From Alistipes sp. (GTDB lineage: Bacteria; Bacteroidota; Bacteroidia; Bacteroidales; Rikenellaceae), in NCBI GenBank assembly GCA_017410165.1, contig JAFQRH010000017.1:53631-117630 (forward strand): a DNA stretch of 64,000 bases, written 5' to 3'. Position 1 is the stretch's first letter, and every line of letters starts with the position of its first letter. The position numbers and the translations under genes are program-made. The notes beneath the pieces were generated by a model. That model ran no database searches. It was not told where the DNA came from and saw only the letters and a list, made by a program, of their open reading frames with translations. Below, in pieces: positions 9,166 to 18,226 of the stretch.

Positions 9166-10635
9166 ATGAAAATCAGCCACTACATATCAATCGACCTCGG
9201 CGCAACAAGTGGGCGCACGATGCTTGCCACTTTTGATGGGCAACAGATTACTCTTACCGAACTAACCCGCTTTGCCAACCCGATGATTCCACTCGGCGGC
9301 CATCTGTTTTGGGATTTGCCTTCACTCTACAACGAGGTGTTGCGCGGTCTGCAAAAGGCGGCAGCAAGCGGCATCAACCCCGTATCTATCGGTATCGACA
9401 CGTGGGGTTGCGACGTTGCGTACTTCGGCCACGACGGGCAACTGCTCGGCCTGCCGTACTGCTACCGCGACAGCCACACCGACGGTGCTACGGAGCGTTT
9501 CTTCGAGAAGATGCCGGCAAAAGAGGTGTACGAGAAGACGGGTATTCAATTTATGAATTTCAACACGCTCTTCCAACTCGACACCCTGCATAGCAACTGT
9601 TGCTCGGCACTCGACGCGGCGGACAAGATACTCTTCATACCCGACGCTCTCTCGTATATGCTGACCGGTCGTGCCGTAACCGAGTACACGGTTGCTTCGA
9701 CCTCGCAGATACTCAACGCCGTAGAGCGCGAATTTGACCCAGCATTGCTTGACGCCATCGGCATTCCGCGCGAGCGTTTCGGCGAGATGGTACAACCCGG
9801 CACCGTCATCGGCACACTTACCGAGCAGGTGCAACAAGCGACAGGACTCGGCGCAGTGAAGGTCGTAGCCGTTGCGGGACACGACACCGCCTCGGCAGTT
9901 GCGGCAGTTCCTGCCGAGAACGAGCGTTTTGCATACCTCTCGTCGGGTACGTGGTCGTTGATGGGCATCGAGACCAAGGAGTCGATTATAAACGATGACT
10001 CGTTCCGCCACAACTTCACCAACGAGGGAGGCATCGATGGCACGACGCGCTTCTTGAAGAACATCTGCGGTATGTGGATTTTGGAGCAGTGCCGCAGAGA
10101 GTGGGAGCGCGAAGGCAAGTGCTACTCCTATCCGGAAATCGTCGAGATGGCAAACTCGGCCGAGCCGTTCGTAAGTTTCATCAATCCGGACGATGCGTCG
10201 TTTGCCAATCCGCAGTCGATGCTCAAAGCCATCGAGGCGTTCTGCATTCGCACGGGCCAACCCGCACCACAAAACGATACGCAAATCATTCGCACCATCT
10301 TCGAGAGTTTGGCTCTGCGATACAGAGAGGTGTTGGAGATTTTGGAGAGTATGGCTCCGTTTGCAATCGACGTATTGCATATTATCGGTGGCGGCTCGAA
10401 AAATCAACTCCTCAACCAATTTACCGCCAACGCCATCGGCAAGCGCGTCGTAGCAGGCCCATCGGAGGCAACCGCCATCGGCAACCTTATGATGCAGGCA
10501 ATTGGCGCAGGCGAGATGAGCACGCTCGCCGAGGCACGCACGATTATTCGCGCCTCAATCGAGACGGAGACCTTCCTCCCGCAGCAGCGTGAAGCGTGGG
10601 AGGCGGCCTATGCCCGATTCGTAGAGTTGAAATAA
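9166..10635 (+). CDS. rhaB: Rhamnulokinase
   Basis: The 489-residue FGGY-family sugar kinase phosphorylates L-rhamnulose to L-rhamnulose 1-phosphate. It has the N-terminal phosphate-binding loop IDLGATSGR, the catalytic-Asp region GIDTWGCD, and the C-terminal ATP site HIIGGGSKN followed by GPSEATAIGN. It opens the plus-strand rhamnose operon. The next gene, rhaA, follows after 58 bp. Confidence 0.94.
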   Translation: MKISHYISIDLGATSGRTMLATFDGQQITLTELTRFANPMIPLGGHLFWDLPSLYNEVLRGLQKAAASGINPVSIGIDTWGCDVAYFGHDGQLLGLPYCYRDSHTDGATERFFEKMPAKEVYEKTGIQFMNFNTLFQLDTLHSNCCSALDAADKILFIPDALSYMLTGRAVTEYTVASTSQILNAVEREFDPALLDAIGIPRERFGEMVQPGTVIGTLTEQVQQATGLGAVKVVAVAGHDTASAVAAVPAENERFAYLSSGTWSLMGIETKESIINDDSFRHNFTNEGGIDGTTRFLKNICGMWILEQCRREWEREGKCYSYPEIVEMANSAEPFVSFINPDDASFANPQSMLKAIEAFCIRTGQPAPQNDTQIIRTIFESLALRYREVLEILESMAPFAIDVLHIIGGGSKNQLLNQFTANAIGKRVVAGPSEATAIGNLMMQAIGAGEMSTLAEARTIIRASIETETFLPQQREAWEAAYARFVELK

Positions 10636-10693
10636 GCCGAAACATTCAGCAATAAAACAACGTACAAAATAAACCTAAAAAAACAGAACTAAA

Positions 10694-11947
10694 ATGAACG
10701 AAGCAAAAATCAAACAAGCGTACGACATCGCTGTAGAGCGTTATGCCGAACTCGGTATCGATGTCGAGAGTGTACTCGAAAAGTTGCAGAAGGTCGAAAT
10801 CTCGATGCACTGCTGGCAGGCAGACGACGTTAGCGGTTTCGAGTCGAGTGGCGACCTCACGGGCGGTATTCAGGCAACGGGCAACTATCCGGGCAAAGCC
10901 CGCAATATCGAGGAGTTGCGTGCCGACATTCTGAAAGCGATGACGCTCATCCCGGGCCGTCAGCGTCTTAACCTGCACGAAATCTATGGCGATTTTGGTG
11001 GCGAGGTTGTGGATCGCGACCAAGTTGAGCCAAAGCACTTTGAGAGCTGGATCGAGTGGGGTTTGGCAAACGGCATCAAACTCGACTTCAACAGCACCTC
11101 CTTCTCGCACCCTAAATCGGGCGACCTCTCGCTCTCGAACCCCGACGAGGAGATTCGCTCGTTCTGGATTGAGCACACGAAGCGTTGCCGTGCCATTGCC
11201 GAGGAGATGGGACGTCGTCAGGGCGACCCTTGTATTATGAACCTATGGGTACACGATGGCAGCAAGGATATCACGGTCAATCGCAAGAAGTACCGCGAAT
11301 TGTTGAAGGATTCGCTCGATCAGATTTTCGAGCAGAAGTACGAGAATATGAAGGACTGCGTAGAGTCGAAAGTATTCGGCATCGGCTTGGAGAGTTATAC
11401 GGTCGGCTCGAACGACTTCTACATCGGCTACGGCGCACAGAACAACAAGATTGTAACCCTCGACACGGGCCACTTCCACCCGACCGAGAGCGTTGCCGAC
11501 AAACTCTCGTCGCTGTTGTTGTTCGTTCCGGAGGTTATGCTCCACGTGAGCCGTCCGGTACGTTGGGATTCCGACCACGTGACCATTATGAACGACGAGA
11601 CACTCGACTTGATGCACGAGATTGTTCGTTGCGACGCACTCGACCGCGTACATATCGGTCTCGACTACTTCGACGCTTCGATTAACCGCATCGGCGCATA
11701 CGTTATCGGTACTCGCGCTACGCAGAAGTCGCTCTTGCAGGCGTTGCTCGAACCGCTCGCACAGTTGCGCAAGTACGAGGCAGAGGGTAAGGGCTTCGAG
11801 CGTCTGGCTCTCTTGGAGGAGGCAAAGTCGTTGCCTTGGAATGCAGTATGGGATATGTTCTGTCTGCGCAACGGCGTACCGGTGGGTGACGAATTTATCG
11901 CCGAGATTCAGAAATATGAGCAGGAAGTAACATCTAAACGCAATTAA
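10694..11947 (+). CDS. rhaA: L-rhamnose isomerase
   Basis: The 417-residue metal-dependent isomerase converts L-rhamnose to L-rhamnulose. Family sequence is visible from the start (KVEISMHCWQADDVSGFE) through the metal-site region (NLWVHDGSKD, LDTGHFHPTE, DSDHVTIMNDE, HIGLDYFDASINRIGAY). Length matches the family. The Bacteroides name for this gene is rhaI, where rhaA names the aldolase. It ends 2 bp before fucO. Confidence 0.95.
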   Translation: MNEAKIKQAYDIAVERYAELGIDVESVLEKLQKVEISMHCWQADDVSGFESSGDLTGGIQATGNYPGKARNIEELRADILKAMTLIPGRQRLNLHEIYGDFGGEVVDRDQVEPKHFESWIEWGLANGIKLDFNSTSFSHPKSGDLSLSNPDEEIRSFWIEHTKRCRAIAEEMGRRQGDPCIMNLWVHDGSKDITVNRKKYRELLKDSLDQIFEQKYENMKDCVESKVFGIGLESYTVGSNDFYIGYGAQNNKIVTLDTGHFHPTESVADKLSSLLLFVPEVMLHVSRPVRWDSDHVTIMNDETLDLMHEIVRCDALDRVHIGLDYFDASINRIGAYVIGTRATQKSLLQALLEPLAQLRKYEAEGKGFERLALLEEAKSLPWNAVWDMFCLRNGVPVGDEFIAEIQKYEQEVTSKRN

Positions 11948-11949
11948 TT

Positions 11950-13107
11950 ATGTATCGTATAGTTCTCAACGAAACATCGTATTTCGGTGCAGGTTGCCGC
12001 TCGGTTATCGCCGACGAAGTGGCAAAGCGCGGTTTTAAGAAGGCATTCTTCGTAACCGACAAAGATTTGATTAAGTTCGGCGTTGCCGAGAAAATCGAGG
12101 AGGTCTTGAAGGGCGCAGGTATCCCTTACGAGATTTACAGCGACGTCAAGGCAAACCCGACCATCGGCAATGTTCAGCGCGGTGTGGAGGCATACAAGGC
12201 CTCGGGTGCCGATTTCATCATCGCTCTTGGCGGTGGCTCGTCGATTGACACGGCAAAGGCGGTCGGCATCATCGTAAACAATCCGGAGTTTGCGGATGTT
12301 CGCTCGTTGGAGGGTGTTGCGCCGACCAAGCATCGCGCCGTACCGACCTTCGCCATCCCGACAACTGCCGGAACGGCTGCCGAGGTGACCATCAACTACG
12401 TCATCACGGACGAGGAGGCAAAGAAGAAGATGGTGTGCGTCGATCCGAACGATATCCCGATGTGCTCGATTATCGACTGCGAGTTGATGTACTCGATGCC
12501 GAAGGGTTTGACCGCTGCTACGGGTATGGACGCTCTCACGCACGCAATCGAGAGTTACATCACACCGGGTGCGTGGACAATGAGCGATATGTTCGAGTAC
12601 AAGGCAATCGAGCTCATCGCCCAGCACTTGAAAAATGCTGTCGAGAACGGCAAGGATGAGGTGGCACGTTCGGGTATGGCCGAGGCACAGTATATCGCCG
12701 GTATGGGTTTCTCGAATGTCGGCTTGGGCATCGTTCACTCGATGGCTCACCCGCTGGGTGCCTTCTACGACACTCCGCACGGCGTAGCAAACGCTCTGCT
12801 GTTGCCATACGTTATGGAGTATAACGCCGATTCGCCGGCACGTGCCAAGTATCTGGGCATCGCCAAAGCGATGGGCGTAAATACGGAGGGTATGAGCACG
12901 GACGAGGGTGTTCGCGCTGCAATCGACGCCGTTCGTGCGCTCTCGCTCAGCGTCGGCATTCCGCAACACCTGTGCGAAATCGGCGTAAAACGCGAGGATA
13001 TTCCGGCGTTGGCTGTCGCAGCGTTCAACGACGTCTGCACGGGTGGCAATCCACGCCCTACGTCGGTAGAGGATATCGCCAAATTGTACGAAATCGCATT
13101 CGAATAA
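11950..13107 (+). CDS. fucO: Lactaldehyde reductase (iron alcohol dehydrogenase)
   Basis: The 385-residue group III iron-dependent alcohol dehydrogenase has the nucleotide loop ALGGGSSIDTAKAVGI and metal ligands in TGMDALTHAIE and HSMAHPLGAFYDTPHGVANALLLP. FucO/RhaO reduces the L-lactaldehyde made from deoxyhexoses to 1,2-propanediol with NADH. Its place between rhamnose isomerase and permease supports that role. Bacteroides calls the equivalent gene rhaO. Confidence 0.92.
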   Translation: MYRIVLNETSYFGAGCRSVIADEVAKRGFKKAFFVTDKDLIKFGVAEKIEEVLKGAGIPYEIYSDVKANPTIGNVQRGVEAYKASGADFIIALGGGSSIDTAKAVGIIVNNPEFADVRSLEGVAPTKHRAVPTFAIPTTAGTAAEVTINYVITDEEAKKKMVCVDPNDIPMCSIIDCELMYSMPKGLTAATGMDALTHAIESYITPGAWTMSDMFEYKAIELIAQHLKNAVENGKDEVARSGMAEAQYIAGMGFSNVGLGIVHSMAHPLGAFYDTPHGVANALLLPYVMEYNADSPARAKYLGIAKAMGVNTEGMSTDEGVRAAIDAVRALSLSVGIPQHLCEIGVKREDIPALAVAAFNDVCTGGNPRPTSVEDIAKLYEIAFE

Positions 13108-13116
13108 TCGCGCGCT

Positions 13117-14151
13117 ATGGATATTGTAATCGGTCTTTTAATTATCGCCATAGGTGCTTTCTGCCAATCGAGCAGTTACGTGCCTATCAACAAGATTAAG
13201 GATTGGAAGTGGGAGTCGTATTGGCTCGTGCAAGGCGTATTTGCGTGGCTCGTATTCCCACTGTTGGGCGCATTGCTGGCTGTTCCCGAGGGACACTCGC
13301 TCGGCGAGTTGTTCCTCGCGGGCAACACCTTCAACGTCTCGATGACCATCCTCTTCGGCGTGCTGTGGGGCATCGGAGGTCTTACCTTCGGATTGTCTAT
13401 GCGTTACTTGGGCGTGGCTCTCGGTCAGAGCATCTCGCTCGGCACCTGCGCAGCGGGTGGAACGCTTCTGGGTCCGGTATTGCTCAACGCATTCTTTCCG
13501 GAGATGGGCGCACTCTCGTCGCTTACGTTTGCCGTTCTGTCGGGCGTAGTTGTTACGCTGCTCGGCATCGCCATTATTGGCGTGGCAGGTATGATGAAGG
13601 CGAAGTCGCTGAGTGGCGAGGAGCAGAACACCGTTCGTGAGTTCAACTTCCCGAAGGGCATCGCCATCGCACTGCTGGCGGGCGTTATGAGCGGATGTTT
13701 CAACGTCGGCTTGGAGTTCGGCAAGGATATCAACTTCGGCGCACTTACGCCCGATATGTATAAGACACTTCCGGCAACACTGCTCGTGACGCTGGGCGGC
13801 TTTGTGACCAACGCCGTGTACTGCCTCTATCAGAACGCCAAAAACCACAGTTTCGGCGACTACGCACAAGGCAAATTGTGGCACAACAACGCTCTATTCT
13901 GCGCTCTGGCAGGTGCGCTGTGGTATAGCCAATTCTTCGGTTTGAGTTTGGGTAAGGGATTTCTTACCGAGTCGCCAACGCTGATGACACTCTCGTTCTG
14001 CGTACTGATGGCTCTGAACGTGACGTTTGCCAACGTGTGGGGCATCATCCTCAAAGAGTGGAAGGGTTGCTCGCGCAAGACCATCGCCGTCTTGGTGCTC
14101 GGACTCTGCATCTTGGTTTTGAGCTCATTCCTTCCGGAGTTGCTCAAATAG
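13117..14151 (+). CDS. rhaT: L-rhamnose/proton symporter
   Basis: The 344-residue protein has about ten hydrophobic segments and matches the RhaT family throughout (IGAFCQSSSYVPINKIKDWKWESYWLVQG, LGVALGQSISLGTCAAGGTLLGP). It imports L-rhamnose across the inner membrane. It ends the rhamnose operon and is followed by a strong hairpin terminator. No rhamnulose-1-phosphate aldolase gene occurs in the operon or anywhere in this window. Confidence 0.93.
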   Translation: MDIVIGLLIIAIGAFCQSSSYVPINKIKDWKWESYWLVQGVFAWLVFPLLGALLAVPEGHSLGELFLAGNTFNVSMTILFGVLWGIGGLTFGLSMRYLGVALGQSISLGTCAAGGTLLGPVLLNAFFPEMGALSSLTFAVLSGVVVTLLGIAIIGVAGMMKAKSLSGEEQNTVREFNFPKGIAIALLAGVMSGCFNVGLEFGKDINFGALTPDMYKTLPATLLVTLGGFVTNAVYCLYQNAKNHSFGDYAQGKLWHNNALFCALAGALWYSQFFGLSLGKGFLTESPTLMTLSFCVLMALNVTFANVWGIILKEWKGCSRKTIAVLVLGLCILVLSSFLPELLK

Positions 14152-14172
14152 GCAAGACGACAATATCTGCAC

Positions 14173-14213
14173 AAAGGGTTGCTGCGACCGAGAAAGTCGC
14201 AACAACCCTTTTT
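14173..14213 (+). terminator. Rho-independent terminator of the rhamnose operon
   Basis: AAAGGGTTG-TGCGAC pairs with GTCGCA-CAACCCTTT with one unpaired base in each arm, and a T tract follows. It begins about 20 bp after the rhaT stop. Confidence 0.85.
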
Positions 14214-14216
14214 CGT

Positions 14217-14247
14217 TTTGTCGGCTATACTTTTTTTCGTATATTTG
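14217..14247 (+). promoter_or_regulatory. Consensus promoter for apbE
   Basis: TTTG (14217-14220), a 19-bp spacer and TATATTTG (14240-14247) match the Bacteroidetes consensus exactly. It rules out upstream TTG starts for apbE and supports the ATG at 14281. Confidence 0.75.
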
Positions 14248-14280
14248 TCGGACACTATGCATAATAGAGCACTATTAAGT

Positions 14281-15339
14281 ATGCGATTTTATTTGATTAT
14301 ATCAACTCTTGCCGTGATGCTGATCGGGTGCTCGCGCACTCCGCAATACACGACCATCGACGGTGAAATGCTCGGCACGACGTTCCACATTGTGGCCCAA
14401 ACCGATACGCCGGCATCCGAAATCTACGCAGAGGTTATGCGTATCGATGCAGAGGCGAAGGCGTCGATGTCTATCTTCGACGAGCACTCGCTCCTGTCGC
14501 GCATCAATGCCGGCGAGACCGACACGCTCGACATTCACCTTTTGAGAAATATTGCCGTTGCGGCACGCGTACACCGCACGAGTGGTGGTGCGTACGACAT
14601 CACCGTCAAACCGCTGACCGACGCCTACGGTTTTGCCGCCAAAGACCGCACGCGCAAGCCGAATATCGACTCGCTCGTCGAGTTTGTCGGCTTCGACAAG
14701 TTTCGTGTTGCGGGCAAACGCATCATAAAGAGCGACCCGCGCGTGCAACTCGACCTCAACTCGCTCGCAAAGGGTTACACGGTCGATTTGGTGGCAGATA
14801 TGCTCGAACGACAGGGCGTGCAGAACTACATCGTCGAGATTGGCGGTGAGATTCGCACGCGAGGTGTAAATGCCGCAGGTGCAGAGTGGCGCATCGGTGT
14901 CGATTCGCCGTTCGAGGGTAACAACTCTCCGGGTGCATATCGCCAGCATATCGTACGGCTCAACGACCGCGCACTTGCCACGTCGGGCAACTATCGTCGC
15001 TACTACGTGGACGAGCGTGGCGAAAAAATTGTACACACCATCAATCCGAAGACGGGTCGCAGTGTCACATCACGACTGCTCTCGGCTACGGTCATCGCCA
15101 ATCGCTGCGTTGAGGCAGATGCGCTCGCAACGATGTTTATGGCAATGGGCGACGAGCAAGCGATTGCGCTCGCCAAGAGTATGGCCGGCGAGATTGAGGT
15201 ATATTTTATTTTGGCAAAGGAGAGTGGCGCGGTAGGCAAGCAAGGCACACAGGGCGCGCCAAGTGAATCGAGCGCACAAAACACGCAGGGCGACCTCGAC
15301 AAACCCGAGTACGAGACATTCTCGACGCTCAAAAAGTAA
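14281..15339 (+). CDS. apbE: FAD:protein FMN transferase, lipoprotein form
   Basis: ApbE covalently attaches FMN to proteins such as RnfG and NqrC outside the inner membrane. The 352-residue product starts with a lipobox signal peptide (MRFYLIISTLAVMLIGC). It carries GTTFHI, DLNSLAKGYTVDLV, the ApbE motif around GGEIRTRGVNAAGAEWRIGVDSP, and HTINPKTGRSVTSRLLSATVIA. An upstream TTG (14179) lies inside the terminator, before the promoter. An ATG at 14257 would be nearly leaderless. No Rnf or Nqr genes are in the window. Confidence 0.93.
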   Translation: MRFYLIISTLAVMLIGCSRTPQYTTIDGEMLGTTFHIVAQTDTPASEIYAEVMRIDAEAKASMSIFDEHSLLSRINAGETDTLDIHLLRNIAVAARVHRTSGGAYDITVKPLTDAYGFAAKDRTRKPNIDSLVEFVGFDKFRVAGKRIIKSDPRVQLDLNSLAKGYTVDLVADMLERQGVQNYIVEIGGEIRTRGVNAAGAEWRIGVDSPFEGNNSPGAYRQHIVRLNDRALATSGNYRRYYVDERGEKIVHTINPKTGRSVTSRLLSATVIANRCVEADALATMFMAMGDEQAIALAKSMAGEIEVYFILAKESGAVGKQGTQGAPSESSAQNTQGDLDKPEYETFSTLKK

Positions 15340-15345
15340 CCGAAT

Positions 15346-16239
15346 ATGAAACGCGCACTGATACTATACAACGACCGAGCAGGTCACGGTCGCATTGCAC
15401 GAAAGATAGATGCCATCGCGCAAATCTTCGTCGAAAGCGGATACGACGCGGAGGTTGCAAGCATCGAATTTGGATGCAACCCGTTTGACGAGCCGCAACA
15501 TTGTGCGGTCGATTTGGTGGTTGTCTGCGGTGGCGATGGCACGGTAAACTACATACTCAACGCGATGAAGGCGCACGCGCTCGACCTGACACTCGGCATC
15601 ATTCCCGCCGGCACGGCAAACGACTTTGCAGGCGCAATCGGTATGCGCAAAGGGTTGCTCAAAGCGGCTCGGCAGATTGTTGCAGGGCGCGCCGAGCGAT
15701 TGGATTGTGCGCGCGTGAATGGCCTGTACTTCATCAATATCTTCTCGTTCGGACTCTTTACCACCACCTCGCAACATACGCCCGATGCGCTGAAACACAC
15801 GTTGGGCAAGGCGGCATACATCATCGAGGGGTCGAAGGAGTTGCACCACTCGGAGTATATTCCGTTGCACATCACGCACGACGGCGGTGAGGAGCATACC
15901 GAGGCGTTAATTGTATTGGTCTTCAATGGCGAAACAGCAGGTCAATTCCGTTTGGCTCGTGAGGCATCCGTGCGTGACGGAGTGCTCGACGTGCTTATTA
16001 TGAGCCGATGCAACATACTCGACTCGGCACGTGCAATGTTGATGTTCCTACTCAACGGCAAGCCGAATGCTGCCATCAAACATATCCGCACATCGCATAT
16101 CGAGATGCGCTCGCCACTCAACCCGCCAACCGATATGGACGGGCAGAAGAGTGCCGAGTTTCCGCTCTCGATTGAGTGCATCGCAGGTGGCGTCTCTGTC
16201 GTATGCCCGTGCGACAATAGCGCAGACGATGAGGAGTAG
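15346..16239 (+). CDS. Diacylglycerol/lipid kinase of the DagK/YegS family
   Basis: The 297-residue protein has the DAGK catalytic signature VVVCGGDGTVNYILNAMK followed by LGIIPAGTANDFAGAIGM, which bind ATP, and the second conserved part LVFNGETAGQFRLA..ASVRDGVLDVLI. It should phosphorylate diacylglycerol or a related lipid at the inner membrane. The exact lipid is unknown. It lies 6 bp after apbE and converges on the glycosyltransferase gene. Confidence 0.88.
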   Translation: MKRALILYNDRAGHGRIARKIDAIAQIFVESGYDAEVASIEFGCNPFDEPQHCAVDLVVVCGGDGTVNYILNAMKAHALDLTLGIIPAGTANDFAGAIGMRKGLLKAARQIVAGRAERLDCARVNGLYFINIFSFGLFTTTSQHTPDALKHTLGKAAYIIEGSKELHHSEYIPLHITHDGGEEHTEALIVLVFNGETAGQFRLAREASVRDGVLDVLIMSRCNILDSARAMLMFLLNGKPNAAIKHIRTSHIEMRSPLNPPTDMDGQKSAEFPLSIECIAGGVSVVCPCDNSADDEE

Positions 16240-16292
16240 CGCACCCGCCACCCCACACTGGCCTCAACCGAGGCAAGACAATCAAGAGAAGA

Positions 16293-17369
16293 TTACCTGA
16301 AAAGAAGTGCGTGCAAGCGCACCATTACGCTGTCCGCCCATCGCAACAGACACCTTACGAGTGACGGATATCGCTTGGCGCGACGACGCCATTTGCCAAG
16401 CAAATCAACACGCAACAATCCATTCACATAGCAGCGCAGTGGCGAAATACCACACTGCTCGGCGAGTGCCGAAAGACGCTCGAATGTCGCCTCGAAATTC
16501 GATTCGGCGAACTGCTCATCGCCCATATCCAACATATATTTTCGGCAAACGGTACCCATACGACGGCGCACGACACCCTGCAAGAAGTGCTTTCGTTCAT
16601 CCGATGCCACCTCTTCGGCGTGAAGGGTGTAATATTCAGCCAACGAGACGACAACGCTCTCCAACTGGCCAATGCTGCGCAACTGCACAGCCGCATCCAT
16701 CGTCTGCCCCTCGCGCGCGAGATTATATATGTATAGCGGCGTATCGACAAACGCCATACGCTCCACGAAAAACATCGGGAAGAAGGTCCACTGCTGATCG
16801 GTATATGATATGCCCTCGCTCTGTCGGTAGCCCATCGTACGCAACAATTCGGTGCGGTACGCAAGGGCGTGCATCGCAAAAAAGCGGATTGCGCCATCGG
16901 CAAAGACCTGCTCGGCATCGTAGAGTTGCCCCGTAGCGTACACCTTACGCGAATATAGGTTGTAATCCACGCGATGATGCGCACCACGACCATCCACCTC
17001 GACGTACGGCATCACGACAACATCCGCGCCGGCGAGCCCCTCCAACGCATCAACCGCCCGTTCCAACTCCGCACAATCGAACCTGTCGTCGGCATCCAAC
17101 ACCTTGACAAACTCGCCCCGCAATGTCGGCAGCGCAGCGTTTATGGTCGAGCCATAGTTCCCATTCGGCTTATCAATGACCCATACCGAGTGAGGATAAC
17201 GCTCGGCATAGTGCGTAGCAATCGCCAGCGAGCCGTCACGACTGCCATCGTTCACCACTACGACCTCCACACGGTCGATGGCCGGCGAGCCGACGAGCGA
17301 ATCGAGCGACTGCGCGAGCAGCGACTCCATATTATACGTAGGAATTATGACCGAGAGCACCTTTTTCAT
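16293..17369 (-). CDS. Family 2 glycosyltransferase
   Basis: The 358-residue protein begins MKKVLSVIIPTYNMESLLAQSLDSL, the GT-A fold start of GT2. It has VVVVNDGSRDGSLAIA, a KPNGNYGSTINAAL stretch and the metal-binding VKVLDADDRFD. The C-terminal 120 residues have no clear feature. The open frame extends upstream, but that part is arginine/cysteine-rich overlap with licD, so I start at 17369. It is last in a three-gene minus-strand cassette with licD and a LuxE-like gene. The acceptor is unknown; a surface glycan is likely. Confidence 0.88.
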   Translation of the reverse strand: MKKVLSVIIPTYNMESLLAQSLDSLVGSPAIDRVEVVVVNDGSRDGSLAIATHYAERYPHSVWVIDKPNGNYGSTINAALPTLRGEFVKVLDADDRFDCAELERAVDALEGLAGADVVVMPYVEVDGRGAHHRVDYNLYSRKVYATGQLYDAEQVFADGAIRFFAMHALAYRTELLRTMGYRQSEGISYTDQQWTFFPMFFVERMAFVDTPLYIYNLAREGQTMDAAVQLRSIGQLESVVVSLAEYYTLHAEEVASDERKHFLQGVVRRRMGTVCRKYMLDMGDEQFAESNFEATFERLSALAEQCGISPLRCYVNGLLRVDLLGKWRRRAKRYPSLVRCLLRWADSVMVRLHALLFR

Positions 17370-17376
17370 CGCCTTC

Positions 17377-18222
17377 TTATCTGTTTTGCGTCGTATCGAA
17401 CGACAAGCGATACGGCGCGTGGTTAATCTGCTCCTCCTCCGGCAAGACCGGACGCAAGTTCGGATAGTGGTGGCGCAGGTACACCTCGACATCGCGCGGA
17501 ACACGTACCGTCAGCGGGCCAAACGGCATATCGACCGCCTGCTCGATGCACTCGCGACGAATCTGGTCGCGCGGCATTCGGACAATATTCACATACTCCG
17601 TCTCGCAATGGTTATATGCCCCCATCACGCGGCACATCTTGCGATAAATCGTCTCGCGCGACATCACCGCACACACCGCACGGATGGCAGCGCAACTAAT
17701 CCACGACTTCGGCAGCGGAGCATCTATCCGACAACGGCCACAATGCTCCCACAACCATATCTGTTTGCCCATAAAGCAGTTAATCCAAAACTTCACACGT
17801 TCGCGATGCAGTCGCTCGGCACGTGGCGAGTCGGGAATACGGTCGTAAGGGAATATATCGACAAAGATTCCGTGATGGATATCCATCTCGCGCCACATCT
17901 CCTCGACAAAGAGCGTTCCGTTCATCTTCACCTTCGCAAAGTAGAAGGGTGTCGATGGTTCCGTTCCGAACCACTCCAAAAAGTACTTCTCGCCCAACTC
18001 CGATGGCGCAATGCGCAGAAAACGCTCGTAGTCGTCGCGCAACATTCCGACATCAATATCATCGTCCCACGGCACGATGCCGCGATTGTAGAAGGCACCG
18101 ATAGCCGAGCCGCCTTGAATAAAGTACGGGATGGAGTGCTTCTCGCACACACGCACAATCTCGCCGAGTATCTCGTACAGATACTCGTGCAGGCGTGCCA
18201 AATCTTGCGGATTATACTTCAT
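17377..18222 (-). CDS. LicD-family phosphotransferase
   Basis: The 281-residue protein matches LicD: IPYFIQGGSAIGAFYNRGIVPWDDDIDVGM holds the nucleotidyltransferase-fold GG..S and DDDID motifs, followed by HHGIFVDIFPYDRIPD. LicD proteins transfer phosphocholine or similar phosphoalcohols to cell-surface glycans (established for pneumococcus and Haemophilus). No choline uptake or activation genes (licA, licB, licC) are nearby, so the donor is open. It starts 4 bp after the LuxE-like gene and ends 7 bp before the GT2 gene. Confidence 0.87.
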   Translation of the reverse strand: MKYNPQDLARLHEYLYEILGEIVRVCEKHSIPYFIQGGSAIGAFYNRGIVPWDDDIDVGMLRDDYERFLRIAPSELGEKYFLEWFGTEPSTPFYFAKVKMNGTLFVEEMWREMDIHHGIFVDIFPYDRIPDSPRAERLHRERVKFWINCFMGKQIWLWEHCGRCRIDAPLPKSWISCAAIRAVCAVMSRETIYRKMCRVMGAYNHCETEYVNIVRMPRDQIRRECIEQAVDMPFGPLTVRVPRDVEVYLRHHYPNLRPVLPEEEQINHAPYRLSFDTTQNR

Positions 18223-18226
18223 TGTT

